Shown here in pieces: positions 25,001 through 35,764 of a stretch of 64,000 nucleotides of DNA (positions are counted from its first letter, which is position 1; each line of letters begins with the position of its first letter). The stretch lies in contig FWWN02000668.1 in the NCBI GenBank assembly GCA_900175165.2, positions 222,423 to 286,422 of the forward strand, written 5' to 3'. The position numbers and the translations under genes were made by a program. This stretch comes from Rhizomucor pusillus (Eukaryota; Mucoromycota; Mucoromycetes; Mucorales; Lichtheimiaceae). The notes under the pieces were generated by a model that had not been told where the DNA came from, made no database searches, and saw nothing but the letters and a program-made list of their open reading frames with translations.

Positions 25001-25680
25001 CGCAAAAGCAGCTAGAATCAGAGTGCATCAAATTGATGGACGAAGTTGAAAAGTTGCACTCTGAAGGTTTGCATTTCACCGAGAACGAAGTGACCAAAGA
25101 CGAAGAATGCGCCAACGACGAGGAGCGTGTCAAGAAGCTGCAAATAGAACTTGCAGAGATGAGACGGCAAATGGAGCGCATATCGCTCAAACACGCCGCT
25201 GAAATCCGCCAACTAAAGGAAAAGCACAGCGAGCAAGAACGTGCTCACGAACGACAAGTGGCCAGCATGAATCGTGATATCTCTGAATTGGAGGGTCTTA
25301 TAGAATCCAAGATCTTCAAGGAAGCTGATTTGGAGGAGGCGCTCGAGAAGGAACGTAAACTGTCAAGAAAACTTAGGGAAGAGTTGGCAGATTTGAAAGA
25401 CCAGCAAAAGCACCAGCTGTCATCAAGCAAGACCAGCAGCACTTCGACTAGCAGTCCTCGGACCGATGATGCGCCCTACTGCGAGTTGTGCGAAGTGGCC
25501 GGCCATGATATTATAAGCTGCAAGGCTGTCTCTACCGATAGACCTGTAAGTTGTCAGGCTTACTAATTCTCGTTGAAGCTTTACGTTAACGCTACCTTTT
25601 GTAAACAGTACTGCGAGAATTGTGACGAATACGGACTGCACACGACATCGCAGTGTCCAAACCAGAATGAAACCTTCTAA
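22004..25680 (+). CDS. CLIP-170-type microtubule plus-end protein (CAP-Gly), 3 exons
   Basis: A plus-end tracking protein of the CLIP-170/Bik1/Tip1 family that binds tubulin or EB C-termini through its CAP-Gly domain and influences microtubule dynamics and dynein loading. It is 1172 aa: exons 22004-22473, 22569-25545 and 25609-25680. Residues 1-100 are Ser/Pro/Arg-rich, as in microtubule-binding linkers. One CAP-Gly domain (about 105-175) has GTLKYLGPTQFKEGVWAGI and, across intron 1, GKNDGSVNG-LRYFSC. A second Ser/Pro/Arg-rich stretch precedes a very long coiled coil (about 360-1115). The C-terminus carries two zinc knuckles, C-x2-C-x4-H-x4-C (CELCEVAGHDIISC) and C-x2-C-x5-H-x4-C (CENCDEYGLHTTSQC); the second is completed by the 72-nt last exon. 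Paired knuckles are the hallmark of CLIP-170 and its contact with LIS1/p150Glued. Confidence 0.93.
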
Positions 25681-26308
25681 ATACAAACCCTGTACAATTC
25701 GATACCGGAAAAGGGACTCTTTTCGCCTATATATCCTCTCACGTCCTCCTTCCCGATTCCCGAAAGTCCATTTATTTTGTTATTTATCCCGCCTCCTGTA
25801 AATGACCCATCCGCTATATTCAGTGTATACCTTCCTTTATATATTCTTTTTCCGGGTTCCATTTTGTTATGTGAACATACGTACAAAAGTTTTCTTTTTC
25901 TCTTCTTCTATCTTGAAATCTACTTTTCAACAGAAGCACAAAGTGTTGGTTTTGTGTAACCCTGCGCTTGAATTGCCAAATTCAAAATTGTGTGCCCATT
26001 ACAGATACGATGTGCCACATAAAGACACGAGCCCAGCTCATTCAAAAGAAGGGCTATTACGTATCCTGAATATACAAAGAATTTGTATATGCACGAAAAG
26101 ATGGAGTATCGAATGATAAAGAGATGAACAATGGCCCGAGTTTAGGGAAAGATTTGCCACTGTTGATGAAACCTCATGCACGACCAAAATTGCTGGTGTT
26201 GCCATGGCACACTAAATTCTGTGGACCCGAAAAAGGGCAACTTTCCTGTTTTCAGGTTGAACAGGTTCCTCTCCCTCTCCCTCTTTCCTTTCGTCCCGCG
26301 CGATCATC
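25681..26308. other. Intergenic region, T/C-rich
   Basis: Between co-oriented genes. The 3' half has a CT-rich run (ctccctctccctctttcctt) directly upstream of the next ATG. Nothing else is seen. Confidence 0.5.
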
Positions 26309-27832
26309 ATGTGCGATTTGTCTGATCCCAAAATCTTGCAAGCATACACCGAGATTGAGCAGTATGAGCCAACGGACTGGTAAGCCCTCCAATAGGTTAG
26401 GTTGCTTGCTTTCGCCCTCCCCCTAACAACATATGTGTGCCATCGTGGTGACAATAGGATGCTGCTTGGCTACAATGACACTCGGGACGTAATCTCGCTG
26501 TACTCCAAGGGCACAGGCGGCTTGAGGTAAAAAGTGCGGTGTGCTACTGCTGCAAGTTTAAATATATGCCAACAATGCTGCTGCTTGCATATACAGTGAA
26601 TTTCGGGAGCATTTGAGCGACGAAGTGCTGTATGGATTTGTGCGAGTTGACGATCGATTCATTCTTATCACTTGGGTATCTGAGCAAGTGAGGTAAGAAG
26701 AATATCGTGCTAGGTTTGAATTGCAGATGACTGAAACATGTGTATTCAATTAAACAGCGGTGTCCGCCGAGGTAAATGACGGCAGCAAAACAGCAAAAGA
26801 TATAATAATGGCATGATATTTACACACGTTTAAAAAAATTAACAGCCCGAGCACTTGTCCACAGCCGGTCTGTTGCAGGCTTGTTAAAGTCCCATCATGC
26901 CCAGATAACAGCGTCTTCGTTGAACGATGTGAGCGACAACAACATTCGAACGAGACTCAAACTAGGCGAGAACCAGGTACCGAACCGCTCACGACCGCCA
27001 TCCATGTCCGAGCGCAAGCGGTCATCAATGCAAGCGCGCCGGCAGTCGACGCAGCAGCAGCAGGAGAACGGTCGAGCAACCACGCCTGACGACACCGATC
27101 ACTTTGTCGAGGCTTACGAGGATACACCACCTTCGCCGGTGGCTATGGACGAAGAAGACAAGATAAAGGCGGATGCTGCTCGCGAGCGAGCCATGCAAGC
27201 CGCCGCGGAAGAAGAGCGTGCACGTGTGGAAGCACAGGCCCGTGCAGAAGCTGAAGCGAAGCAACGCGCTGATGAAGAAGCTGCGGCTGCGGCGAAAGCA
27301 GCGGAAAAGGAGGCAAAGCGACGCAAGCAGCAGGAAGAGCAAGAAAGGGCACAACGCCGCGCTGAAGAGGAGGAGCGAAGTAAGAAGGAGGAAGAGAAGC
27401 AACGTGCCGAGGCAGAGAAACTGGCTATGCAGAAACGAATGCAGGAAGCTGAGAAGAGCAAAGATGTGTTGCTTGTCGGCTTTGTATCTGTGCAACCATC
27501 CTCGAGTCCAGTAAGTTGAACAAGATAAATATGTTATCTGCCTTTACTCATGAGGTAACAATAACCCTAAGTTCTGGCGGCGTCGATACGTTGTTGTTCG
27601 TGGCAAAAACTTGGTCCTTTATCGCGACGAGCTGGACAAGACACCTGTAGCCGTGATAGACCTAAGGGCAGTGACTCGTCTGAGCCCTATAGATCAAGAA
27701 CGCGAAACATATCTTCCCAACGCCTTTGTCCTCAATACACAAAAGGATGGCGCTTTCCAGATTTGCGCTGACAACAAGAAAGATTTAAGTACGGTCATGA
27801 CCGCTCTGCAAACCGTCGTTCAGGCCAAGTAG
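26309..27832 (+). CDS. ADF-H (coactosin-like) plus PH domain protein, 6 exons with a 14-nt microexon
   Basis: A predicted actin-binding protein, 391 aa. Exons: 26309-26379, 26458-26526, 26597-26692, 26758-26771, 26846-27510 and 27572-27832. Residues about 1-130 form an ADF-homology domain of the coactosin/Abp1 type (ILQAYTEIEQYEPTDWMLLGY, FRVDD-like FVRVDDRFILITW, GVRRARALVHS, then NDVSDNNIRTRLK). Exon 4 is just 14 nt (GVRR) and is needed to keep frame. A basic linker leads into an Ala/Glu/Arg coiled coil (about 185-290). The C-terminal 100 residues look like a PH domain (VLLVGFVSVQ, FWRRRYVVVRGKNLVLYRDE, FQICADNKKDLSTVMTALQ). This ADF-coil-PH order is not a textbook protein; it may couple F-actin to phosphoinositides. 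Confidence 0.85.
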
Positions 27833-28145
27833 ACTGTATAAGCAGCAAACGTTGTTCTCCCATATATATGCATCCTTATCCCCTTTCTTCTTCCTCATTA
27901 TCTCTATTTAAACCTTACGAAAACAGACTGTAATGCTATTCAAGAATTAAACGAAATTGCCGCTTTATGTTTTGAATAAGAGAACAAAGACTCTTTCAAG
28001 TACTTGAGTTATCCACTTGGTGGGCTTCTACAGAATTCTTTGCATGAAAGCCAGCGATTATTAAAGCAGCGGAAGAAAGGCCGGAGTGGATACGAGGGCA
28101 ACCCCGTTTTTTTTTCGGATAGACAACAACGTTGCGAAAGCGGCT
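27833..28145. other. Short spacer
   Basis: A 313-nt spacer between co-oriented genes; nothing distinct. A frame open just upstream of 28146 has no ATG, and a TTTCGGATAG lies in it that could be a leader-intron acceptor. Confidence 0.45.
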
Positions 28146-29273
28146 ATGGATCGCGAAGCCTCATCGTCAGAAGACAAGTACAAGGTTATAGAATACAACG
28201 ACGACCTGTTTCGTGTGCCGATTCGACGCATCGATCAGCAAGACTATGTATTATTAAGCGATGTGCAAGCGTTAATCCCTTCAGCAACCGCGCTGCTGTC
28301 GTCAGACAAATTGCTCCCCTTTGCGACTGATCCCAACAGTTTTGCCGAGCTTGTGCCGAAACGAGTCGCAGTGACCGAGTACGAGAGTGCTTGGCAAGTG
28401 CACATTCCCGAAGCGTCAGACGATCGGCGGCTCGTCCAGAAAATGATGGATATGGAAATCAAACTGGATCGGTTATCACGACAACTGAACCGTCTCCTCG
28501 CACCTTTAACGACTGCTACAGCAAATGCATCGTCAACGTCACCAAACGATATACCAACATTTGGTGCTACCGATTCCACCGCCACGGCCGCCGCAAATCC
28601 AGTTGCTATTGTGGAAGAGGAAGATCCTGCTTCTGCTGCTCCGGCAACGACCACCGCTGCTGCTGCTGCGACTACTATAAGCGATCATCATCATCATCAT
28701 CATCACGACGTCGACGTCGACGACGATCACGACCACCATCACGACCACCATCCGAGACCTCGGAGCCCGCCACCGGCGTTCTCGTCATCACCACCGCTGC
28801 CGCTGCCACGCGCGGCATCGTCATCTAATGCCACAACTGCGAGCGCGCGGCACATGGAAGGTGAAGCACCGCCGCCATCGTACGAAACGTCGGTGCTCGG
28901 GAATATCAAGGCGCTCACGGATCACATGCGGGTATATGAATCGCACATTGCCAACAGGCACAAGTCTCCGCGGTGGTTAGCACGTCGGTCGGAATGGATC
29001 CGACGAGAGCCAGGCAGCATAGAACAGGTTGCATTCCAGCTTGTGCAGCTCGAGATGGCGCTGCTGTGGACAGCCGTCACGGAAGGATGGATACAGGAAC
29101 GGGAGACCTGGCTGACACTTGTCGGCAACGCGCGGTCGGAACGGCACATTGCTAGTGCAATGATAAACCTGGAACGGCACACGCTCGTGATGGACGATGA
29201 ATGGGCTTCGGTGCGAGAAGGGTGGATCAACGAACTCTTGGAATTAATTGTACTACCATTAACGCATGGATAA
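28146..29273 (+). CDS. Hypothetical protein with His/Asp-rich tract and Trp-rich C-terminal helices
   Basis: A single-exon frame of 375 aa from the first ATG. The N-terminal 110 residues look folded (DLFRVPIRRIDQQDYVLLSD, SDDRRLVQKMMDMEIKLDRL). A low-complexity middle is Ala/Thr-rich, then a His/Asp tract (about 180-205, seven consecutive His followed by Asp/His alternation), then Pro/Ser-rich sequence containing PPPSYETS. The last 110 residues are helical and Trp-rich; LEMALLWTAVTEGWIQERE and LERHTLVMDDEWASVREGW look like two copies of one helical unit. The tract could bind metal. I do not recognise the family; nuclear regulatory proteins are one possibility. The base composition is GC-richer than the neighbours in the tract only. 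Confidence 0.65.
   Translation: MDREASSSEDKYKVIEYNDDLFRVPIRRIDQQDYVLLSDVQALIPSATALLSSDKLLPFATDPNSFAELVPKRVAVTEYESAWQVHIPEASDDRRLVQKMMDMEIKLDRLSRQLNRLLAPLTTATANASSTSPNDIPTFGATDSTATAAANPVAIVEEEDPASAAPATTTAAAAATTISDHHHHHHHDVDVDDDHDHHHDHHPRPRSPPPAFSSSPPLPLPRAASSSNATTASARHMEGEAPPPSYETSVLGNIKALTDHMRVYESHIANRHKSPRWLARRSEWIRREPGSIEQVAFQLVQLEMALLWTAVTEGWIQERETWLTLVGNARSERHIASAMINLERHTLVMDDEWASVREGWINELLELIVLPLTHG
28685..28760 (+). repeat. CAT/GAC low-complexity tract (His/Asp coding)
   Basis: Tandem CAT/CAC and GAC/GAT codons with a palindromic GACGTCGACGTCGAC core. It encodes the His/Asp tract of the surrounding gene and is a likely site of repeat-length variation. Confidence 0.7.
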
Positions 29274-29439
29274 TGTCGCATTTGTGAAATTTTATAATAC
29301 ATTTATACACCAAAACGACAAATTGCAGCGACATTAATTTTGGAAAAGTGTATATCCTGGGTGGTTCCCTGACGGCGTTCATTCTTGAAAATGGAGTTGT
29401 TGAAAGGATCAGCGTTTTGCGCCAGAGTTTTGAGTTTTG

Positions 29440-29461
29440 CCACACACACACACACACACAG
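29440..29461. repeat. (CA)n microsatellite
   Basis: About ten CA dinucleotides in a row. Confidence 0.9.
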
Positions 29462-29775
29462 CATGCACTAGATCGGGATCTTGGGGGTTGGGGGTGGTTG
29501 CATTTAGAGCAATGTATTCCCTTTTAGTACTAGGTGATGACTCATTTTTCCACAAGAACGTGATGAAGAGCGTATGCTTCGGATGTAAACAGTATGTAAC
29601 AGGATGGATTGTTTTAGCTTTTATTGTTGTGAGAGGGGTTTTACGGTATGCGGTGCATCCAGCGCGGTTCAGACGTCATTGACCTTTTTGATCGCATAGA
29701 TATATAAAGTTAGCTTGAGGGTGGCCAATAGTGTCTTTTTCAGGCTGTTGGTCCCGAGTTTGTTAAATTTTGAGA

Positions 29776-29804
29776 TAGCGAGAGCGAGAGAGAGAGAGAG
29801 AGAG
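29776..29804. repeat. (GA)n microsatellite
   Basis: An imperfect AG/GA dinucleotide run on the plus strand, interrupted near its start by GCG. Confidence 0.85.
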
Positions 29805-29931
29805 TCGCGACCGTTTGCGAGAAATTACAGAGTGTAGGGCTATAGATAAGGGCGCAGGCAGCAGACTGGGCGAGGGAGAAAAAGGGGGATGGGGAAGCAC
29901 AGGTATTTTCTTCTTTTTTTTTTTCTTCTTT

Positions 29932-30942
29932 TTACACCATGCTGACTCGCATGCCGCACCGCGCGATATCCATGAGGATCTGTGCAGCCTGAAATAAAAA
30001 AAATTATAGTCAGAAAAGCTTAATAGCGGGCGGCGGCAACAACAACAAGATCGATTTTACCTCAAGCAGTTGGACTTGCTGACGTTTTGTCATTCCCAAT
30101 TTGTCCTGGATCTCCTTCCAGACATCGGCGTGTTCCCACTGATGGCGTCGCAGGCATCGTTCGTGTTGAAAGGTCGTGTTACATTGGTCACATGTTTTGT
30201 CGCCCTGGCCCGCGCATTCCTTGTCACCGCCATTTGCGCAGCAAGCGTCGTCGAACGGCTGCGGGGTAGCAGGTGGTGTTGTGAACGTGCAAGAGGAAGT
30301 GGAAGAAGAAGAAGACGAAGCAGCCTTGTCTCCTGCCAGCGATGCGAGGGTTGCAGCGGCAGCGTTCACTGCATCGTGTTCGTCCGAGGAGGATGGCGGC
30401 GGACTTCTACGCTTCTTGCTGCTGCTGTCGGTCCGGCGCTTCCTTGAGGTCTTGTCAGGCGGACAACAATCGTCAACAAATTCTCGTTTGACACCAGTCG
30501 AAGAAGGTAGCAACGTGGTATGCGGTGGCGGCGGAGGGGTGGTGATGGCATTGGTCGTTGTGTTCGTGGTCGTCGGAGAAGGGTAGTAATAAGGTTGTGC
30601 TGGCGGAGGTGGTATAGTTGGGTACCCAAGTAAGGATGAAGGTGGTGGTAGGATGAAGACAGGTCGATGTCCATTCGCATCGAACGGGGGAAGAGGAGGC
30701 GGCGTTGAAGATTGCTGCTGCTGCTGCTGTTGCTGTTGCTGCTGCTCGTGGTGATGATGATACGGATGATGATGATGCTGCTGCTGATGTTTTAAATGTG
30801 GTGGGTGGTGATGATGATGATGTTGATGATGATTCTTGCTCGCATGCGGTGGCGGCTCGAAAAGCGCAGAACCAAACAATGCAGACGGTGGGGGAAGAAC
30901 GGCGGGTTCAGAGGGTCGCGGCGATGAGGTTTGCGTGGGCAT
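29932..30942 (-). CDS. C2H2 zinc-finger protein with poly-His and poly-Gln tracts, 2 exons
   Basis: A predicted nuclear factor of 312 aa from the ATG at 30942; an upstream in-frame ATG at 31128 would give 374 aa, but the extra part contains a poly-Phe run read from a poly-A tract and looks like leader. Exons: 30061-30942 and 29932-29988. The N-terminal half is Pro/His/Gln-rich, with HHQHHHHHH-type and eleven-Gln tracts. A basic stretch (KTSRKRRTD, SSKKRRS) looks like a nuclear localisation signal. Near the C-terminus is a single C2H2 finger (CDQCNTTFQHERCLRRHQWEH, C-x2-C-x12-H-x3-H) followed by HADVWKEIQDKLGMTKRQQVQLLEAAQILM, part of which is completed by the 57-nt last exon. The finger plus conserved-looking helical tail suggests a defined family, but I cannot name it. 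Confidence 0.8.
30711..30845 (-). repeat. CAG/CAT trinucleotide tracts (Gln/His coding)
   Basis: CTG/TTG and ATG-type triplets on the plus strand encode the poly-Gln and poly-His tracts of the minus-strand C2H2 gene. A candidate for length polymorphism. Confidence 0.8.
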
Positions 30943-31280
30943 TGGAGAAGGGGATAAAGAAAAGGGAAGAAAGAAATCTTTCGGCACAGAGAAAAAACTT
31001 TTGAAATGATGATGCTGCTTCGGCCGGAAGTTGACATCCCGATCTACTGTGGTTTTGTGACACCCGAAAAAAAAAAAAAAAGAAAAGAATTTGTTGTCAT
31101 GATTTGATGCCATCCCTAGACATGACACTCCACAGCAGCAGCTGCATGCAAACAGTTATCTGAACTGTTCCTTTTTTAATCATGCAGCAAAACGCTATCC
31201 ATCAAAAAATGTATTACAGGGAAGAAGGGCATTGGAGTTAAAAATCAAAATATAAATTATGTTGTAAGGCGTAGATATTA

Positions 31281-34200
31281 TTATAAAACTAGATCCAGTT
31301 TCGCCAAAGCATCTTGGAGTCTGTAAATGGATTAAATACGGTAAGCTACAGTGTAGTTTTGGCAACACGAAGAAGGAAAATACCTTTGTGCCCGATTTCT
31401 TGCTTCGGATGCCTCCGACTGGATGAGCTTGCCAAGGTCTCGCCAGTCCGAATGGAGTTTGCTGTGTTTGTCCTGCCACCGTTCAAGTTCAGTTGCTGAC
31501 GACTCTCGCAGCGCTGCAATCTCTTTCTCCAATTCTTGACATTTCTCTTGAGCATCGCGGCTCTCTTGCTGCTGCTTCTCCAGCTCGGTTTCGTATTTGG
31601 TCGCTTGTGCATTCGCTTCTGCTAGCTGTTTTTGGTGTTGTTGGTTCTCGGACTATGTACAATGAAATCAACAAATATACCCCCTTTTGCATTTAGACCA
31701 CTTGTTACCTCCAGCTGCGAGATCCTGGCTTGCAGGCGCGTCACAACATCCTGTTGCTGCACCTCCAGCTCCCGCTGCAGACGTTCCACTTGTTCTGTGT
31801 GTTCCTTCTTTAAATCTTGGTGTTCGCTCTTGAGCGTCGCGTTATTGTTCTCCAGATACTCCACTCTTGCAGAGAGCGTCTCGCACTTTTGCGCCAACTT
31901 GTCATTGTCTTCGCTGCATTCTCTGATATCTCGATGCAGCCTTGCAATCATCGATGCTTGCGCCGCATTTTCTTGCTGCGCTGCTTCAAGTGCCTGCATC
32001 AATTCATCCACGCGCTCCTCTGATCCCGTGAGCTTCTCCACAAGTGCTTCCTTGCTTTCCTCTAATTCTCGCACCATCGCCTGCTGATTCTTTACTACAT
32101 CTTGATAATCGACTTGCCGCGTCTCAAGCTCTTGGTTGCGCTGCGTTAGCTTTTGTATTTCTTCGTCGCGTTCCTTGAGCTGGTTCGTTAAGGCTGCAAT
32201 CTTTTGATCTCGCTCTTTCAATTGAGTTTCCGTGCGATATGCAACGTTCAGCGGCTTGAGCTTGGCGTATACTTTCCACCACGGCCATTCTCGCAACGTC
32301 ACGTAGATCCTTGCATTCCGCTGGATCACCTTGATTGCTTCTGTTTGTCGCGCAAATTTAGTCATGCGCCGCCTTGCTAGGTATCCGCGGCACATTGCCT
32401 GGAATCCGGTCATGTACTCCGAAAGTTGACGATCCCTCAGCTCTTCCAGCTCAGCGAGCACGGTTGCCTTGAAAAACACCTTCGTAGTACCGATACGGTA
32501 TTTCTCTGGGTCCAACTGCATCGCATCCAGCAGAATTTGGCACGCGCTCCGGCCATCGATGAAACAGTTGGGTGTGAGTTGGTTGGGGCATAGAACCTCA
32601 TATCGTTTCCGGAAATCGGCAAAAGATAGCCGGTTGGGGAATCCTTTGCGGCAAATTCGGATGCCTTCCAGCACACCGTTGCAGCGCAGTTGGTCGAGGA
32701 CGAGCTGCGACTGGATTTCCCCGGGCCGTTTGCGATCGTTAGGAAGAATACAGCGAACAAAGTGAGGATGCGTAAGATACAGAGTGTTCATCAAGGACAA
32801 CAACTGCTGCTTGTGACGCTGGCCGACAGTGCGGAAGGAACCTGTGCCTTTGCGCAGTCTAAGCAACGCAAGTGCCGAGTTGCTTCCTTGATCGTCGTTG
32901 TCCGAAGAGAGATACTCTTCAAATAGACTTGCTACGTGGCTCTGGGTTGAGCGAGCAAGCAGACGCGTGATATCTTCATTGAGCGGATCCTTGTTTTTAT
33001 CAATCCATCCTTCCGTGGAGTATTCAACCTTGCCAGCGTAGTGCTTGACAACGAAACCTTCCTTGAATCGCAGAGGCACATATTTACTCTCTGGATCTTC
33101 GCTGCTCCAGAGCTTGTTGAGTTTCTCCAGGAATCGTTTGTCAGTCCCGCGGGGCGCAAAGCATTCCTCTTCAAGGCACGATAGAATACCGATAGGCTAC
33201 AGAAAAACGGAGGTCAGCAGAAAAGAGAGAGACATAGTTTGATTTTTGCTCACGTTTGTCTTTTCAATCAAATCGATCGTTGGCTGCAAATCCAAGCCAA
33301 AGTTGATATAGTTCCATTCAATCTTCTCCTTTTGGTACTCTTCCTGCTCCAGCACAAACATGTTGTGGTTGAAAAACTGCTGCAACTTTTCGTTGGTGTA
33401 GTTGATGCACAATTGTTCAAAGCTGTTGACTTCAAAGATCTCGAAACCGGCAATATCGAGTACGCCGATAAAGCCCATCTTGTCGCTGTTCTTCTGTCCA
33501 TCAATTGCCTTGTTGACTCGTGTCACCAGACTGGCAAAGTTTCTCTCGTAAAGCGCTTTTGCGAGAGCATCAAGCGTGGCTGTAACTTGCGAGGGTGACT
33601 TTGCTTGGTTGACCCAATCTCGGCCAGCCTTGATTCTTGGGGACAATAAACTCTTTTTGAAATCTTGAGCAGGAATACCGAGTAGGTGGCAGACGCGCTC
33701 GATGGAAGCAAAGTCTCGGATATCTGCACGGTCGCCGCGGTAATCGGGTGTGACAACAACGTTGCCAAGGTGAAGGACAGCTGCAACTATGCGGAACAGA
33801 TCGAATATTTCCTTCTCGGACAAACCCATAATATCCAGTCCTTTCTGTAGAAACTTAAATCAGTTTAAGCCGTATATAACGTCAAAGTAATTGGACTTTA
33901 CCATCAAATTCCGATACTCGGCTGCGTCGTCCACTCCTTCGATGGTCGTTTTAGAGTTCTTTGTGAAGCCGTAATCCGCTGGTGTGCCTCCTCCAAGCAG
34001 CAGTTTTTCTTTTTTGAAACGGCTTGTTAGTCACAACACTGCGTACTTGAAGCGTTTCTCGTGCTACCTTTTGTGGCCTCGTCGGCGTTCAATAACTGAT
34101 AAAAGATATGGTAATTTCGTTCCTTTGGAGACTGGTGATGCACACGCGATCTTTCAAGCAGATACCATTCAATGTTGGCACCGCAGATTTGTGCTCGCAT

Positions 34201-35286
34201 GTTGAATTCAATGCGGATAAATTTGCCCTGGTTGAGGCGTTAGCAGCGAAAATATTCAAAACAGAAATTGCAAATGCTTACAAATCTGGACGAGTTATTG
34301 TTTCGAATGGTTTGTGCATTGCCGAATGCTTCAAGGATTGGATTTGCTTGCAGAATTTGTTGCTCCAACCGGTTGGTCGTCTTATTGCTTGAACTAGCCA
34401 CGGATGCAAGGTACTGTATAACAATCTTTGTATTTTCGGTCTTGCCAGCTCCGGATTCACCGCTGTAGGAAGAACGTTGAGTGATGACAACTTTAGATAA
34501 CATATGTGCTACTCACGTGATTAAAATGGACTGATTTTCTCTGTCTTGCACCATGTCGTGATATGCCTGGTCGGCCACTGCGTAGATATGCGGGGAGAGT
34601 TCGCCACGCCGTCGGCCTTTGTAGGATCGAATGTATTCATCAGAGTAGATGGGCAATTCGCGATACGGGTTCACAGCCACGAGAAAGAGACCAGAGTAAG
34701 TCTGCACGGGTTCAAAATGAAATATGTAAGCTTAACTTTCCATCTTTGGGACGATCCCCCTTTTCACTGTTTGTTCTTTAACATTCTCGGTACATATTAT
34801 ATTTACTTACGTAGATTTGCTTGGCACGGTAGCGAACGGTCAAGTTGTGTACTACCGATGGTTCATTCAAATGCGTCAGCTCAGCCATATCATCCACCAT
34901 GTCAAACTTGGGTGGGTTCATAGGGAACATTTGCTCCGTAGAGATTGTACGCGTCTACGTAACCTGTTGTTCAGTAACACAATGTCGATTACATTTCTCT
35001 GCGATAGCAGCACAATCTTTACCAATCCATTTTCCAATTCCACGTCCACCAGGTTGTTTCCGTGCTCTTTAACAACATGTGCAGGAAGATACGCATTCTG
35101 GTCGTCCTGGATCCATACCCAGCGCTTCTCGTTGAATCGCGCTTGGGCCACGGCATCTTGTACACCGTCCAGGCGCGGCCGCATAAACACTTTAGTGCCG
35201 TGGCTGTGAATAAATGACCCGCCTCCAAAACCGCTGCCGCTCTTTCTTCGTTCCTGCAAAGGGGATGGACTGGCTGTTGTAATCAT
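31281..35286 (-). CDS. Class II (conventional) myosin heavy chain with very short tail, 10 exons
   Basis: An actin-based motor of 1142 aa. Exons: 35023-35286, 34811-34954, 34517-34701, 34282-34462, 34068-34227, 33902-34008, 33254-33844, 31709-33196, 31384-31652 and 31281-31320; every junction restores myosin sequence. The SH3-like N-domain ([17 protein letters not shown]) leads to [20 protein letters not shown]. Motor motifs are the P-loop GESGAGKT (about residue 198), switch I NNNSSRFGKFI, switch [22 protein letters not shown], the actin-binding loop [18 protein letters not shown], and GTTKVFFKA at about 800. One or two IQ-like helices and [13 protein letters not shown] identify class II. 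Only about 260 residues of coiled coil follow, against roughly 1000 in typical myosin II, with a proper stop after a 40-nt last exon. It probably works in the cortex or cytokinesis; filament formation may be weak or absent. Confidence 0.9.
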
Positions 35287-35764
35287 AATTGGGAATAAGT
35301 GAAAAGGAGAAGAAGAAAAAAGCGTAATTCATCTCTGAAGGAAAAAAAAGATCCACTTGATTTTTCGGAAGCTGCTTGTAAACATCCGTAAAAGGAAATA
35401 TGCATCTCACAGAAAATGCGTTCGGCATTTTTTTTTGTCTTTTGAGTGTAAAGGAAGCATTTATTGTCTATTCAATTATCTGCTTGGTTGGCTTGCAGTG
35501 TAGTGTAATTGAAACGTTGGAATCTTGCAGACGCGACCGCGTCGTCAAAGTGGCAGTATGTGCTGGATATGTAAAGTGTGAGTCGTGGAAACAACTTACA
35601 AGTAAACCATTAATGTGGCAAAGTATGTGCGTGCGTGCGTGTGTGTGTGAAAAAAGAGAGAGAGTAAGAACCGCGCTCAGAGTATGATGTGTGGATGCCA
35701 CGGACGTAGAGATGAAAAAAAAAAGGTATCAATGAGCTATATCATCAAGAGTCGTCTGGTTAAA
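35287..35764. other. Upstream region of the myosin gene
   Basis: It lies between the myosin start codon and the stop of the next minus-strand gene. It contains a GT/GC-rich simple repeat (about 35626-35650) followed by an AG-rich run, and is presumably the myosin promoter plus the 3' end of the transporter gene. No gene is supported. Confidence 0.5.
35626..35668. repeat. (GT)n/(GC-GT) and (AG)n simple repeats
   Basis: GTGC repeats pass into a GT run, then into an AG run. They lie in the probable myosin promoter. Confidence 0.75.

Larger units (their letters stand above)
29274..29931. other. Convergent 3' gap with simple repeats and G-rich run
   Basis: The 658 nt between two convergent genes holds a (CA)n run (about 29440-29461), a G-rich run with two G5 blocks (about 29482-29498), a (GA)n run (about 29776-29804) and a T-rich tract (about 29907-29932). 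No gene is supported; the single open frame here translates low-complexity sequence. Confidence 0.6.

Noticed and set aside
34955..35022. Possible 38-nt intron in myosin using a donor at GTAATC
   Set aside because: A longer intron with GTAAAG donor gives the conserved [19 protein letters not shown] sequence, so the very short intron is not needed.
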